The notes: a model not told the origin generated them from the letters alone. Positions 17,501 to 25,656 are shown, counted from the first letter of the stretch. The stretch is DNA of 50,375 nt from Candidatus Segatella caccae (GCA_900556395.1 USOQ01000007.1:1-50375); one strand, 5' to 3'. Numbers and translations: made by a program.

Positions 17501-17853
17501 ATGATTGTGCCACCAATTCATATCGACAGAATCGCTTGATGGTAAATTTCTGGACACCAGAAAATCCAACTAATGATTATCCAAAAAACTCTCTGGATAC
17601 TTCTGTAAACCCAATGAATGCAAGTTTTTATGAGAAGACAGATTACTTGCGACTCGCCGATCTTACATTTGGCTATACTGTGCCCAAGAAATGGCTCAGC
17701 AACATTTTCATCAGACGTATAGAGGCTTACGTAAATATGCGTAATCTCTTTACATGGACAAGTTGGACGGGTATGGATCCCGAATTCATTGCAGAGCAAT
17801 ATGCCACACCTCCTGTACGTTCATTCACATTTGGTCTGAAGTTAGATATTTAA
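14545..17853 (+). CDS. SusC-type TonB-dependent receptor with STN signalling domain
   Basis: The 1102-residue outer-membrane protein imports oligomers together with SusD, powered by TonB. In order: signal peptide (to about 33, KAQ); STN signalling domain (about 35-112, SKSLKEAMNEIERQTGYKFF); a Asn/His/Gln-rich linker; a carboxypeptidase-regulatory-like beta domain (about 130-205, SGTIKDDSGEGIIGATIKEK); SusC signature MDEVVVVGYGMQKK; plug (SLEGAVPGLNIST, SAIYGARGANGVILV); then the 22-strand barrel ending RSFTFGLKLDI. The STN domain is found only in receptors that signal through FecR, matching the upstream pair. Co-encoded peptidases suggest a peptide ligand rather than a glycan; this is inference. 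Confidence 0.95.
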   Translation: MNIFYSIVQSRKKLTLFMLFCLISISVSNLKAQNVTLSHHSKSLKEAMNEIERQTGYKFFYNNSQIHVDKIINISTQNEKLSSVLARMFKDTNISYKISEKTILLSIKNNPTHQNNPSHQNKQNTQIVSGTIKDDSGEGIIGATIKEKGTKNGTVTDIDGNFTLEVNTGAMLEISYIGYTSQTVKATRKVSVTLSENTMAMDEVVVVGYGMQKKSDLTGSVVSINSESLESRPSPNIIQSLEGAVPGLNISTTGNNAEGSSAVTRIRGEKSISADNKPLIILDGIPFDGPWSELNPNDIKSIEVLKDASSSAIYGARGANGVILVTSKRGEKGKLSISYNGYITVDNAYNLPKLMNGEQFYKYKEEALRMANTTTPTPENPTPWMGSFTQTELDMHAAGESTDWLKEVTQTGIKKQHNLSLRGGTEKTRFFISLNYTDNKGTAKGNHFQRYNVRFNLDQDFTSWLHFSTSTQLGRYDRGGSTATFWRAFRMVPLARAYNEDGTIPNASWEDSSEAFAVNPLSALNNKSKDIRMKVITNNSIEIKFPFVKGLSYKLNTGYTYSNSSWKQYQGQDTYYGARSNGILDTDDWHTEDWIVENILNYDNTFDKHHIFVTGLYSAQSKVFEQNKMTGKGFPNDVMGYYQMNKAVTSSGSQSYTKQNHLSQMLRINYTYDERYLFTLTARRDGYSAFGSESKFGVFPSVAVGWNISNEKFFRGKEINNIISSLKYRLSWGRNGNEAISAYTTLPNLSTFNYLNDDHSVLYGFYPQKLASPNLGWETTSSINTGIDFTLWNGRIQSSLDFYWSKTKDLLLSRSIPTINGTGSITENIGSTKGNGFEWQIISNNLRTKHFSWQTTLNISHNHTEIVDVGIYDEKGNPVDDIASKWFIGKPINVYYDYKKIGIWQITNPDNPEGAQDERNVNSIPGYIKYQDVDNNGVINTDDRQIIGSTEPKIRFGINNKFTYKDFYLSFFFTGQWGQTAPNALYDCATNSYRQNRLMVNFWTPENPTNDYPKNSLDTSVNPMNASFYEKTDYLRLADLTFGYTVPKKWLSNIFIRRIEAYVNMRNLFTWTSWTGMDPEFIAEQYATPPVRSFTFGLKLDI

Positions 17854-17881
17854 TTAGAACATTGATAAAACAGAATAAACA

Positions 17882-19684
17882 ATGAAAAAATATATAGGTT
17901 TAATGTTACTCCCCCTGATTACGTTCTTAGGAGTAAGTTGTGACGAAAAGAGCTTCTTGGAAGAGAAACCTAAAGCTGAGCTATATCCGGAAAATTTATT
18001 GCTCAATTATGATGGATTCAAATCCATGAACATAACTCTTTATGGTATGGCACGTGCCGAGTACCGCAGAGCGGATGCACTGGGAGGAAGCATACCACAA
18101 GTATTACATTCGGCTTGGGATGGTGGCACCGATGTTGCATGGGCCAACAACTCATCTTCTGCAGTACAGTTTATGTACAATCCAAAATTAATTGACCGCA
18201 CCGATCTTAGCATATTCAGCAATATCTTCCAATGGTGTTATCGCATCATTAACACCGCCAACATGGTAATTACCAGAGCTGAAAATAGTAACGTAGACTG
18301 GAAAGGAAGTACACCTGAGGCAAGAGAAGCCAACAAGAATGAGGTATTGGCAGAAGCTCGTTTCTTCCGTGCATGGAGTTATCGTCACTTGACATTGACA
18401 TTCGGTGCCGTGCCTCTTTCTACAGTAGAAATTACAGGATTAAATTATCGTAATGACTGGGAACGCAACTCTGTAGAAGAAATCCGCGAAGTGATGGAAC
18501 AAGACTTGGCGTTTGCTGTTAAACACCTACCCATGCGAGCAAGCAGCAACAGCAAGGTTTCACAGGCTTTAGCGCGCCATTACTTGGGTGAGCTATATCT
18601 TGCAGAAGGCAAACCTGCAGAAGCAGTAGAAACCTTACGCCCTTTATGCGAGGGCAATGAATATGCCTTGATTACCACACGTTTTGGTGCAAACGCGAAC
18701 AATCCAGGTTGTCCTTACATCGATTGTTTCCGCACTCCCATGTATGCAGATGGCAACACTGAGGTTCTCCTTGCCTTCGTCAATACAGAACCCGAGAACA
18801 GCTCGTATGGTACAGCTGAAGTATATATGAAGAGTACTTATAAGGGATATTACTCAAATGACGGAGTCATCAAGAAGAGCAACCTCAAAAACCCAGACTA
18901 TACAAGCGGAGCCTGTACATGGCCTCAGGCATTTTGGTTGGCAAATGGTGGAAAAGGAGCAAGCCGTTTGGCCATATCACGTGGTGTGCTGCGTCTGTAC
19001 AACTACAAGGAGATGGGAACCCAGGATGATCGTATAGGAAAGTATGCCATGGTTTGGAATATTTATCAAGTAAATGCTGATGGTAAGACAGAGGAATATC
19101 TAAACAATGGTAAAGCTGTAGTTGATACCACCGTAACAGCAGCCATGGTGAATGACAACAAAACAACCATCAAAAAATGGAACTGGCCATCTATTCGCAA
19201 ATGGGATTATACTGCCCCTGTAAAAGCCAATGGAGACAAGGATGGATGTTATCAAGATATCTCCTATCTCCGTCTTGCAGATACTTACCTACTTTACGCA
19301 GAAGCTCTATATAAAGATAACAAAGCAGGAGAAGCCATCAAGTGGATCAACAAAGTAAGAAATCGTTCTAATGCTGTTAGCATCACCGAAAGCGACTTGC
19401 TGTCAGGTGGTCTGGATCTTATTTTGGATGAAAGAGCGCGTGAACTATTTTCTGAAGAAGAGCGCCGCGAGACTCTGATTCGCGTATCTCAAGAAGGTGG
19501 AAAGGATGAACGCGCACTTGACAATTACTTTAAGCGTCGCACTCGTGCTCTCAATGAAATTGCAGGCCGAGATGCTCGTGGAATGAACGACTATGAGACT
19601 CCGGTCTTGTTCCCTATTCCTCATAAGTTTATAGAGTCTAACACGGGTCGTCCTTTAGCCAACAACCCTGGCTATAAAAATTAA
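17882..19684 (+). CDS. SusD/RagB-family outer-membrane lipoprotein
   Basis: The 600-residue surface lipoprotein forms the lid of the SusC channel and helps bind the nutrient. It has a signal peptide with lipobox (LGVSC, Cys20), then FLEEKPKAELYPENLLLNYD, the typical SusD N-terminus, TPR-like helices (ARFFRAWSYRHLTLTFGAVP, LARHYLGELYLAEGKPAEAV), and the C-terminal signature SYLRLADTYLLYAEALYKDN with LDERARELFSEEERRETLIR. It follows susC by 28 bp. Oligopeptide-binding RagB of Porphyromonas is a precedent for a peptide-binding SusD homologue. Confidence 0.95.
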   Translation: MKKYIGLMLLPLITFLGVSCDEKSFLEEKPKAELYPENLLLNYDGFKSMNITLYGMARAEYRRADALGGSIPQVLHSAWDGGTDVAWANNSSSAVQFMYNPKLIDRTDLSIFSNIFQWCYRIINTANMVITRAENSNVDWKGSTPEAREANKNEVLAEARFFRAWSYRHLTLTFGAVPLSTVEITGLNYRNDWERNSVEEIREVMEQDLAFAVKHLPMRASSNSKVSQALARHYLGELYLAEGKPAEAVETLRPLCEGNEYALITTRFGANANNPGCPYIDCFRTPMYADGNTEVLLAFVNTEPENSSYGTAEVYMKSTYKGYYSNDGVIKKSNLKNPDYTSGACTWPQAFWLANGGKGASRLAISRGVLRLYNYKEMGTQDDRIGKYAMVWNIYQVNADGKTEEYLNNGKAVVDTTVTAAMVNDNKTTIKKWNWPSIRKWDYTAPVKANGDKDGCYQDISYLRLADTYLLYAEALYKDNKAGEAIKWINKVRNRSNAVSITESDLLSGGLDLILDERARELFSEEERRETLIRVSQEGGKDERALDNYFKRRTRALNEIAGRDARGMNDYETPVLFPIPHKFIESNTGRPLANNPGYKN

Positions 19685-19769
19685 TATTATTATGTTTTAA
19701 ACCTTCGAGGGGATGCTTCTGATTCATGACAGATGTTTCCCCTCGATTTAAATAAAATTCTAATATCTT

Positions 19770-21143
19770 ATGATGCTATATTTTACTTTCACAATAGCCA
19801 TCATCATTATCACAGCCATTGCACTCTATCGAAAAATAAACCCTCAAGGAATTTTAATCACAGCAGGATTGGTTATGTGTATTATTTCCTTAGCTGCACT
19901 CGGGAATCCCATTATTCTGAAGCACCCTACAGGAAATGATGGCTTTGATATCATCAAACTTATTGATGAAACTTTCGTCAACAACATCACACGCGCAGGA
20001 TTAATGATTATGACGATTGGTGGTTATGTGGCTTTCATGAATCACATAGAGGCAACTCAAACTCTTGTGAGGTTATCTATGAAACCACTTTCATTTATGC
20101 GTCGCTGTCCCATGTTGGCAGCTGTACTCACCATTCCCATTGGGCAGATGCTCTTCATCACCACTCCGTCTGCCACAGGCTTAGGCCTACTCTTAGTAGC
20201 ATCCATCTACCCTATTCTTACCAGTTTGGGAGTAAGCAGACTGACGGCACTCTCCATGATTGCAGCCACAACTTTATTTGATCAAGGTCCTGGTTCTGCA
20301 AATACGGCATTAGCAGCCCAACTGATAGGTATTAACAATGTTGAATACTTTATCACCCACCAATTACCACTTGTCATCCCAACTACCATTATAGTTATGT
20401 TGACATTCTGTGTCTCAAATTGGTATTTTGACAAATATTCAAATCAAGATCAAGGTGAAAAAGTCAAAGTAGAAGTCATATCAACAACAGCACCTGCATT
20501 TTATGCGCTGTTTCCAGTCTTGCCTCTCATATTACTGGTAGTATTCTCTCCCTATGTAGGATTGATAAATCCTACAATAAAGTTGGATACCACTACCGCC
20601 ATGTTTGCATCACTATTCATAACAATGTTGCTTCATCTCATCCGTATTCGGAATATTAAAAAAGTATACGAATCAATCGGTGCTTTTTGGAAAGGAATGG
20701 GTAATGTTTTTGGAAAGGTAGTGACCTTAATTGTCGCTTCTGAAATTTTCTCAAAAGGTCTTATTCAACTTCATTTCATCGATAATCTTATCCAACTCTC
20801 TACAGGCGCAGGATTCACTGAGTTAGCGATAGTTATTGTCTTCAGCCTCATCATCTTCGGTGCAGCCGTTCTCATGGGTAGTGGCAATGCCGCATTCTTC
20901 TCTTTTGGTCCATTGATGCCTGGTATTGCAACACAACTGGGTATTCCTTCCTATGTCATAATATTACCATCTCAGTTAGCTTCAAGTATGGGACGTTCCG
21001 CTTCACCAATTGCAGGTGTCATCGTTGCCATAGCAGGAGTAGCAGGAGCATCTCCCATAGAACTGGCTAAACGCAATATTATTCCACTCACACTTAGTGT
21101 CATTTTCTTAATCACCTACCATATCATAACATTATCTTTATGA
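19770..21143 (+). CDS. DcuC-family C4-dicarboxylate carrier
   Basis: The 457-residue inner-membrane carrier has about 12 hydrophobic spans. It resembles E. coli DcuC along its length: IMTIGGYVAFMNHIEA near the N-terminus, PSATGLGLLLVASIYPILTS, TTAPAFYALFPVLPLI in the middle, and GSGNAAFFSFGPLMP with SMGRSASPIAGVIVAIAGVA at the end. DcuC exchanges or effluxes succinate, fumarate, malate and aspartate under anaerobic conditions. Its stop overlaps the iadA start (ATGA). With isoaspartyl dipeptidase next door, the likely role is moving aspartate or the succinate made from it; other substrates, such as the dipeptide itself, remain possible. The start could also be the second Met. Confidence 0.82.
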   Translation: MMLYFTFTIAIIIITAIALYRKINPQGILITAGLVMCIISLAALGNPIILKHPTGNDGFDIIKLIDETFVNNITRAGLMIMTIGGYVAFMNHIEATQTLVRLSMKPLSFMRRCPMLAAVLTIPIGQMLFITTPSATGLGLLLVASIYPILTSLGVSRLTALSMIAATTLFDQGPGSANTALAAQLIGINNVEYFITHQLPLVIPTTIIVMLTFCVSNWYFDKYSNQDQGEKVKVEVISTTAPAFYALFPVLPLILLVVFSPYVGLINPTIKLDTTTAMFASLFITMLLHLIRIRNIKKVYESIGAFWKGMGNVFGKVVTLIVASEIFSKGLIQLHFIDNLIQLSTGAGFTELAIVIVFSLIIFGAAVLMGSGNAAFFSFGPLMPGIATQLGIPSYVIILPSQLASSMGRSASPIAGVIVAIAGVAGASPIELAKRNIIPLTLSVIFLITYHIITLSL

Positions 21144-22291
21144 ATCATTTTAAAATCATCAAAAACGCTCACATATATGCACCCAAAGACTTGGGAATAA
21201 ATGACATTCTACTATATGGCAACCAAATCGCCATGATAGACAAAAAAATAGAGCTAATAGGCATCAAGATGGAAACTATTGATGCTGAAGGAAAGAATGT
21301 TACACCAGGGTTTATCGATCGACATGTACATGTCATAGGTGGTGGCGGCCAACAGGGATTTGCATCCCTTGCACCAGAAGTAACCATCAGTGAACTTATT
21401 AGTTGCGGTACCACTACTGTTTTAGGACTTTTAGGTACAGATGGGTTTGTCAAAGATCTACCTTCTCTATACGCAAAAGTAAAAGGTTTAAGTCAGGAAG
21501 GACTCTCTGCCTATATGCTCACAGGATATTACGGCATCCCTACCCCAACCCTCACCCATAGCGTAGCAGAAGACCTAATATATATAGATAAGGTAATTGG
21601 TTGTAAACTCGCCATGAGTGACGATCGTAGTTCATTCCCTACAGAACTGGAAATCTTGCATCTAATAAATCAAGTTCGCTTGGGTGGTTTTACTTCAGGA
21701 AAGGGAGGCTTTCTTCATATTCATTTAGGTAATCTTCCTTCAGGCATTTCCTTGCTTTTGGATATAGCCAAGAAATATCCCACACTCACTAAATATTTAT
21801 CTCCTACGCACATGATACGCACAGAGATGCTTTTCCAACAAGCCATTGAATTTGCTAAGATGGGAGGAAATGTAGATTTTTCAACAGGTGGAACTCGTTT
21901 CCAGCTACCTCATCTTTGCGTGATGGAAGCCTTAAGCAAAGGTGTTCCCATGGAGAGAATCACGTTCTCAAGTGATGGACATGGAGGTGTGAGACGCATA
22001 AATCCAGAAACTGGCGAAGATAGTTACCGTCCTGCACCTCTTGACTTAAATTTCAAGGAAATGAAAGCATTGGTATCAGAATGTGATTTGCCTTTAGAAC
22101 AAGCTCTTAGGCTGATAACAGAAAATCCTGCACGCCAAATGTATCTACACAACAAAGGACAGATTGCTATAGGGAAAGATGCTGATTTCTGTATTTTAGA
22201 TCAACAACTAAATCTAACCGATGTTATCTTGAATGGAGAAATCGGTATGAAAGATCAAGCTATTATTAAAAAAGGAAGATACGAATTATGA
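21140..22291 (+). CDS. iadA: Isoaspartyl dipeptidase (beta-aspartyl peptidase)
   Basis: IadA is a dinuclear-zinc amidohydrolase that splits beta-Asp-X dipeptides left when proteins with damaged Asn/Asp are degraded. The 383-residue protein matches E. coli IadA: AHIYAPKDLGINDI at the start, metal motif GFIDRHVHVIGGGG (HxH), the carbamylated lysine region IGCKLAMSDDRSS, metal histidines in FLHIHLG and LSPTHMIRTE, and the catalytic Asp in TFSSDGHGGVR. Most active-site residues are visible, so it is probably active. No signal peptide, so it acts in the cytoplasm. It overlaps dcuC by 4 bp and the next gene by 4 bp. Confidence 0.93.
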   Translation: MNHFKIIKNAHIYAPKDLGINDILLYGNQIAMIDKKIELIGIKMETIDAEGKNVTPGFIDRHVHVIGGGGQQGFASLAPEVTISELISCGTTTVLGLLGTDGFVKDLPSLYAKVKGLSQEGLSAYMLTGYYGIPTPTLTHSVAEDLIYIDKVIGCKLAMSDDRSSFPTELEILHLINQVRLGGFTSGKGGFLHIHLGNLPSGISLLLDIAKKYPTLTKYLSPTHMIRTEMLFQQAIEFAKMGGNVDFSTGGTRFQLPHLCVMEALSKGVPMERITFSSDGHGGVRRINPETGEDSYRPAPLDLNFKEMKALVSECDLPLEQALRLITENPARQMYLHNKGQIAIGKDADFCILDQQLNLTDVILNGEIGMKDQAIIKKGRYEL

Positions 22292-24615
22292 AAACTAAAA
22301 TATTCTTACTGATAAGTCTATTATCACTTATTATCCCTTTAAGTATTAAGGCTGATAATAAACTATTAGAGCGTGGTGAAGGTATGTTTACATATCAGGA
22401 TCCAATAAATTTGCAGTTGAAACCTATTGATGTGCATTATTACATCCCTGAAGATGCAGACATTACCACCTGTCCTATTGTTTTTGTTTTTCAAGGCAAC
22501 GACAGAGACTATACATATTTGATGGATACTTGGGGAAAAGACGCCAAAGAGAAACACTATATGGTTTTCATTCCCCAATTTCCGATGAAAGATTATCCAC
22601 TCCATCTATATCAGGAAGTAGGCGTGATGAATAAAAAACATACCATTCTAAATCCGAGAAATGAAACCACAGCAAGTATGATAGATCGTGTGTTTGAGTT
22701 TGTTAAGAAACATACAGCTACACTTCGTAATGATTATCAGATTTATGGGCACTCGGCAGGTGGACAATTTGTACAGCGCTTCATGCTTTTTCATGATAGT
22801 CCATACGTTTCTCGTGCGATAGTGGGAAGTCCTGGTTGGTACACTTTTCCAGACCATTCTGCTCTTTTCCCTTATGGCATCAAAGATGTACCCTACGTAG
22901 ACGAAATGACTTTGAAACGTATGCTGAATAAAGACATCATCATACAAACTGCCACTCTTGACACTGTGCGCGAATGGTTTTTACGCAAAACACCAGAAGC
23001 TGATGCACAAGGAAGAAACCGATTTGAACGTGGTAACCGCTTCTATAATTTCTGCCGAGAATATGCAGCTCAGCACAATTGGCCTTTTCGTTGGCGTATG
23101 CAAACTGTGCAGAACGTAAACCATGATGCTATCTTGATGGGAAAAGCTGCTTCAGACATACTTTGCCTACCTACAGATTCATTCTTTTCTTCTCCTACCT
23201 TAAAGAACTTAAGAGAAAACGGTAAAATAGCTACTTATCAAGAGGTTGCAGAATACTTAAAGCATCTTGCCAGCAAATACACTCAACAAGCAGATATACA
23301 AGTCATTGGAAAATCTCCACAAGGTAGAGATATTTTGGCATTGCGTATAGGCAACAAAAAGGAAAATGCCCTTAAAGTATGGATACAAGGAGGGCTTCAT
23401 GGCAACGAACCTGCTCCTGTGGAATCAGTATGTATGTTAGCTCAATATCTTCTGGAAACAGAGCAAGGAAAACAACTTGCCAACAATCTGAATATTTATT
23501 GTTTGGCAGTGGCGAATCCAGATGGCTACAACCAACTGAAGCGCACTTCAGGAAACGGTTTGGACCTCAATAGAGACATGACAAAGATGAACGACCCCAT
23601 GACAGTTCTTCTAAAAAAAGCATGGATTGATTTTCGTCCAGACGTATCTTTTGATATTCACGAATATAACCCTCGACGCAAGGATATAAAAGAATTCTAT
23701 GGTAAACCTTTAGAAACTAATTGTGATGTCTTGCTCATGACAAGTGGACACCCTAATATTAGTCCAAGTATCAAAAATTTGCAACAGCAACTTTTTGATA
23801 TCTCTATGAAAAGAACATTGGAAAAGAATGGTTATACCTATGCTCCTTATTTTACACCTTTTACACAAAAAGGGCAGATGAACGCTCGTTTAGAAGCCAA
23901 GAGTCCTCAATCAAGCGCTACTTGGAATGCACTTGCTGGTTCGATATCGCTATTTGCAGAAATCAAAGGAATTGGATTTGGAGAAAAACTATTTGCAAAA
24001 CGTTCGATGATAGGCTTTATGCTGGCATGCGATGTATTGAAATCCGCCAACAATCGCCGCAACTGGATTATGAAGAGTACACGAAATTGGGATTCACAAA
24101 ACTCTCAAAACGATTCTATTGTTGTCACTTTTCGCCCTCAAACAAAAAAGGTATGCTATGATTTTGTGAATTGGGAAAATGGTGAGATCGTTTCTAAAAA
24201 AATGACAGGTCATGATGCTTTACAACCTATTGCTCTTATCAAAAGAGCCATGCCAAAAGGTTATCTTTTGAATACTTCTCAATGCATGCCTATCATAAAT
24301 CGTCTAAAGGTTTTAGGCATAAAAATGGGACCTTTGAATCATACCAAATCGGTAAACGTAGAAGAATATAAGGTTACAAATGTGGTTCGTCAAACTAAAC
24401 TTTGGGAAAACATTCATCAAAATAGTGTAGAGGTGATGACCATAAAGAAAACGCTCAAACCATCTAAAGGATGGGTATATATAAGTACCCAACAACCTTT
24501 GAAGAATCTGATTACAACATTATTGGAACCAGAAAGTGTGAATGGTTTTATTGCCTTTGATGTGATTTCTGCTTCTAAAAACAAGAGCCTGCCTTGGGTA
24601 AGAGTTTGTGAATAA
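22288..24615 (+). CDS. Exported fusion of alpha/beta-hydrolase and M14 zinc carboxypeptidase
   Basis: The 775-residue protein has a signal peptide (about 1-22, ending IKAD). Residues about 30-300 form an alpha/beta-hydrolase with an oxyanion-type VFVFQGNDRDY and the nucleophile elbow YGHSAGG (Ser156), plus a His in NVNHDAI. Residues about 315-610 are an M14 peptidase: zinc ligands H371 and E374 (GLHGNEPAP), H458 (FDIHEYN), substrate-binding LDLNRDM, and catalytic E558 (FAEIKG). The last 150 residues are an unassigned tail. It probably acts in the periplasm, releasing C-terminal residues or modified groups from imported peptides. Last gene of the operon, followed by a terminator. The domain pairing looks unusual; activity of each half is inferred. 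Confidence 0.82.
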   Translation: MKTKIFLLISLLSLIIPLSIKADNKLLERGEGMFTYQDPINLQLKPIDVHYYIPEDADITTCPIVFVFQGNDRDYTYLMDTWGKDAKEKHYMVFIPQFPMKDYPLHLYQEVGVMNKKHTILNPRNETTASMIDRVFEFVKKHTATLRNDYQIYGHSAGGQFVQRFMLFHDSPYVSRAIVGSPGWYTFPDHSALFPYGIKDVPYVDEMTLKRMLNKDIIIQTATLDTVREWFLRKTPEADAQGRNRFERGNRFYNFCREYAAQHNWPFRWRMQTVQNVNHDAILMGKAASDILCLPTDSFFSSPTLKNLRENGKIATYQEVAEYLKHLASKYTQQADIQVIGKSPQGRDILALRIGNKKENALKVWIQGGLHGNEPAPVESVCMLAQYLLETEQGKQLANNLNIYCLAVANPDGYNQLKRTSGNGLDLNRDMTKMNDPMTVLLKKAWIDFRPDVSFDIHEYNPRRKDIKEFYGKPLETNCDVLLMTSGHPNISPSIKNLQQQLFDISMKRTLEKNGYTYAPYFTPFTQKGQMNARLEAKSPQSSATWNALAGSISLFAEIKGIGFGEKLFAKRSMIGFMLACDVLKSANNRRNWIMKSTRNWDSQNSQNDSIVVTFRPQTKKVCYDFVNWENGEIVSKKMTGHDALQPIALIKRAMPKGYLLNTSQCMPIINRLKVLGIKMGPLNHTKSVNVEEYKVTNVVRQTKLWENIHQNSVEVMTIKKTLKPSKGWVYISTQQPLKNLITTLLEPESVNGFIAFDVISASKNKSLPWVRVCE

Positions 24616-24620
24616 TCAAA

Positions 24621-24684
24621 ACTCTCATCACGACACGATACAAGGGAACTCTTTCAATATGTAAAGGGTTCCTTTTTTTTTATC
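24621..24684 (+). repeat. 63-bp direct repeat, copy 2 (right edge of accessory locus)
   Basis: Identical to 12457-12519 except for one extra T in the T-run. It starts five bases after the peptidase-fusion stop codon. The half-hairpin partner GATGAGA found before copy 1 is missing here, so this copy looks like the one created when the 12-kb segment arrived. Confidence 0.9.
24642..24681 (+). terminator. Terminator of the accessory operon
   Basis: The same 13-bp stem as after rubrerythrin (24642-24654 with 24663-24675, two G-U), an 8-base loop, and nine T. Confidence 0.9.
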
Positions 24685-24699
24685 AAAAGTGGTCGCAAA

Positions 24700-24787
24700 A
24701 ACGCAAGTACTTGCGTTGACCATCGCAAGTACTTTCAAGTGCCAACGCAAGTACTTTCATTGGCACTTGAAAGTACTTGCATTTTTT
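24700..24787. repeat. Cluster of AAGTACTT-centred palindromes
   Basis: AACGCAAGTACTTGCGTT (24700-24717) is an 18-bp perfect palindrome. Next, 24725-24745 (starting GCAAGTACTTTCAAGTG) and 24760-24780 are perfect 21-bp inverted arms around a 14-base loop that itself carries another CGCAAGTACTTTC unit, followed by six T. Altogether the unit GCAAGTACTT occurs four times within 80 bp, counting both strands. Rest of the 387-bp gene-free stretch: nothing else recognised from 24788 to 24898, then the sigma-gene promoter. Confidence 0.85.
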
Positions 24788-24898
24788 GGGGCACTTTTCT
24801 ACTTGTGGTTTAACATTTAGTTGCCACTCTATGCATGATTGATAAAACGGGTTGATTTTGTTATTATTTATAGTTCCTTCAACATTATGATAAAAAAA

Positions 24899-24929
24899 TT
24901 GCTTATATCAATTTTTATCTTTATCTTTG
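24899..24929 (+). promoter_or_regulatory. Promoter of the short sigma-70 gene
   Basis: TTG (24899-24901), 20 bp, TATCTTTG (24922-24929) fits the Bacteroidetes consensus and would give a leader of about 65 bases before the ATG at 25003. Confidence 0.65.
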
Positions 24930-25002
24930 CATTACATTCAAGTAAGCTTAATGAATTTGCGCCCGCTTGCATGAACTTTAGATAATATAAAAAACAAGAA
25001 CA

Positions 25003-25620
25003 ATGGAAGCTAAGAATATCAATCAATTGGTAACAGAAAACTTGAACTATGTCAAATCTTTGGCCAACAGGTTCAAGGGAAAAGGTGTAGACTTCGATGA
25101 CTTAGTGAGCGAAGGTTATATGGCTATGACACAAGCTGCACAAAAATATAATCAAGAACGTGGCACACAGTTTATTGCTTATGCAGCACCCTTCATTCGT
25201 AAAGCCATGGAACAAGCCGTCAAACAGCAATCTGCTTCATACGGAATGCCACGAGATGAGCATCAGCAACTTCATAAAAGAGTAAGCCGTCCTCTTTCCA
25301 TTGATGCTCCTCTAAGCGCTAACAACAAGTACACCCTGCTCGACATTCTTATTAATAAGGATGCGCTCTCCGATGAAGAGAACTCTTACTTCCGCCTGAT
25401 AACAGAAGATCTCAACGCAGCCATTGAGACACTCGATGAGCGTGAACGCGAAGTGATACGTAAGTTCTATGGCATAGGCTGTCCGCATATCCCTATGGCA
25501 GACATTGCCGAAGATATGAATCTGAAAAGGGAAAGGGTAAGACAAATACGAGACAAGGCTGTGCGCAAGATAGCTCGTCAGGCAAAGACTAAAGCTCTGA
25601 AAGCTCTATTAAGAAAATAA
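25003..25620 (+). CDS. Short primary-type sigma-70 factor
   Basis: The 205-residue sigma factor has region 2 (VKSLANRFKGKGVDFDDLVS, EGYMAMTQAAQKYNQERGTQ, FIAYAAPFIRKAMEQAV), a short region 3-like linker, and region 4 (LDEREREVIRKFYGIGCPHI, MADIAEDMNLKRERVRQIRD, KAVRKIAR). It is shorter than the roughly 290-residue RpoD of Bacteroidetes, lacks region 1.1 and much of region 3, yet keeps the RpoD-like RERVRQIRDKA recognition helix. It is likely an accessory group 2-type sigma factor. It stands alone, with its own promoter and a hairpin right after the stop. Confidence 0.88.
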   Translation: MEAKNINQLVTENLNYVKSLANRFKGKGVDFDDLVSEGYMAMTQAAQKYNQERGTQFIAYAAPFIRKAMEQAVKQQSASYGMPRDEHQQLHKRVSRPLSIDAPLSANNKYTLLDILINKDALSDEENSYFRLITEDLNAAIETLDEREREVIRKFYGIGCPHIPMADIAEDMNLKRERVRQIRDKAVRKIARQAKTKALKALLRK

Positions 25621-25628
25621 AAAAAACG

Positions 25629-25656
25629 CCCCTTTCTCTGATGGCAGAGAAAGGGG
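25629..25656. terminator. Hairpin between convergent sigma and AraC genes
   Basis: CCCCTTTCTCTG (25629-25640) and CAGAGAAAGGGG (25645-25656) form a perfect 12-bp stem with loop ATGG. A run of A precedes it on the plus strand, so the U-run lies on the minus strand; it can stop transcription of the AraC gene and probably also ends the sigma message. Confidence 0.75.

Noticed and set aside
24621..24684. Site-specific integration (att) site
   Set aside because: The repeat is a terminator rather than a tRNA end and no integrase gene lies within the locus, so homologous recombination is the simpler idea.
24887..24985. 32-codon ORF with a signal-like hydrophobic start before the short sigma gene
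   Set aside because: The promoter of the sigma gene (24899-24929) lies inside it, so its start would not be in that transcript. The hydrophobic look comes from A/T-rich promoter sequence.
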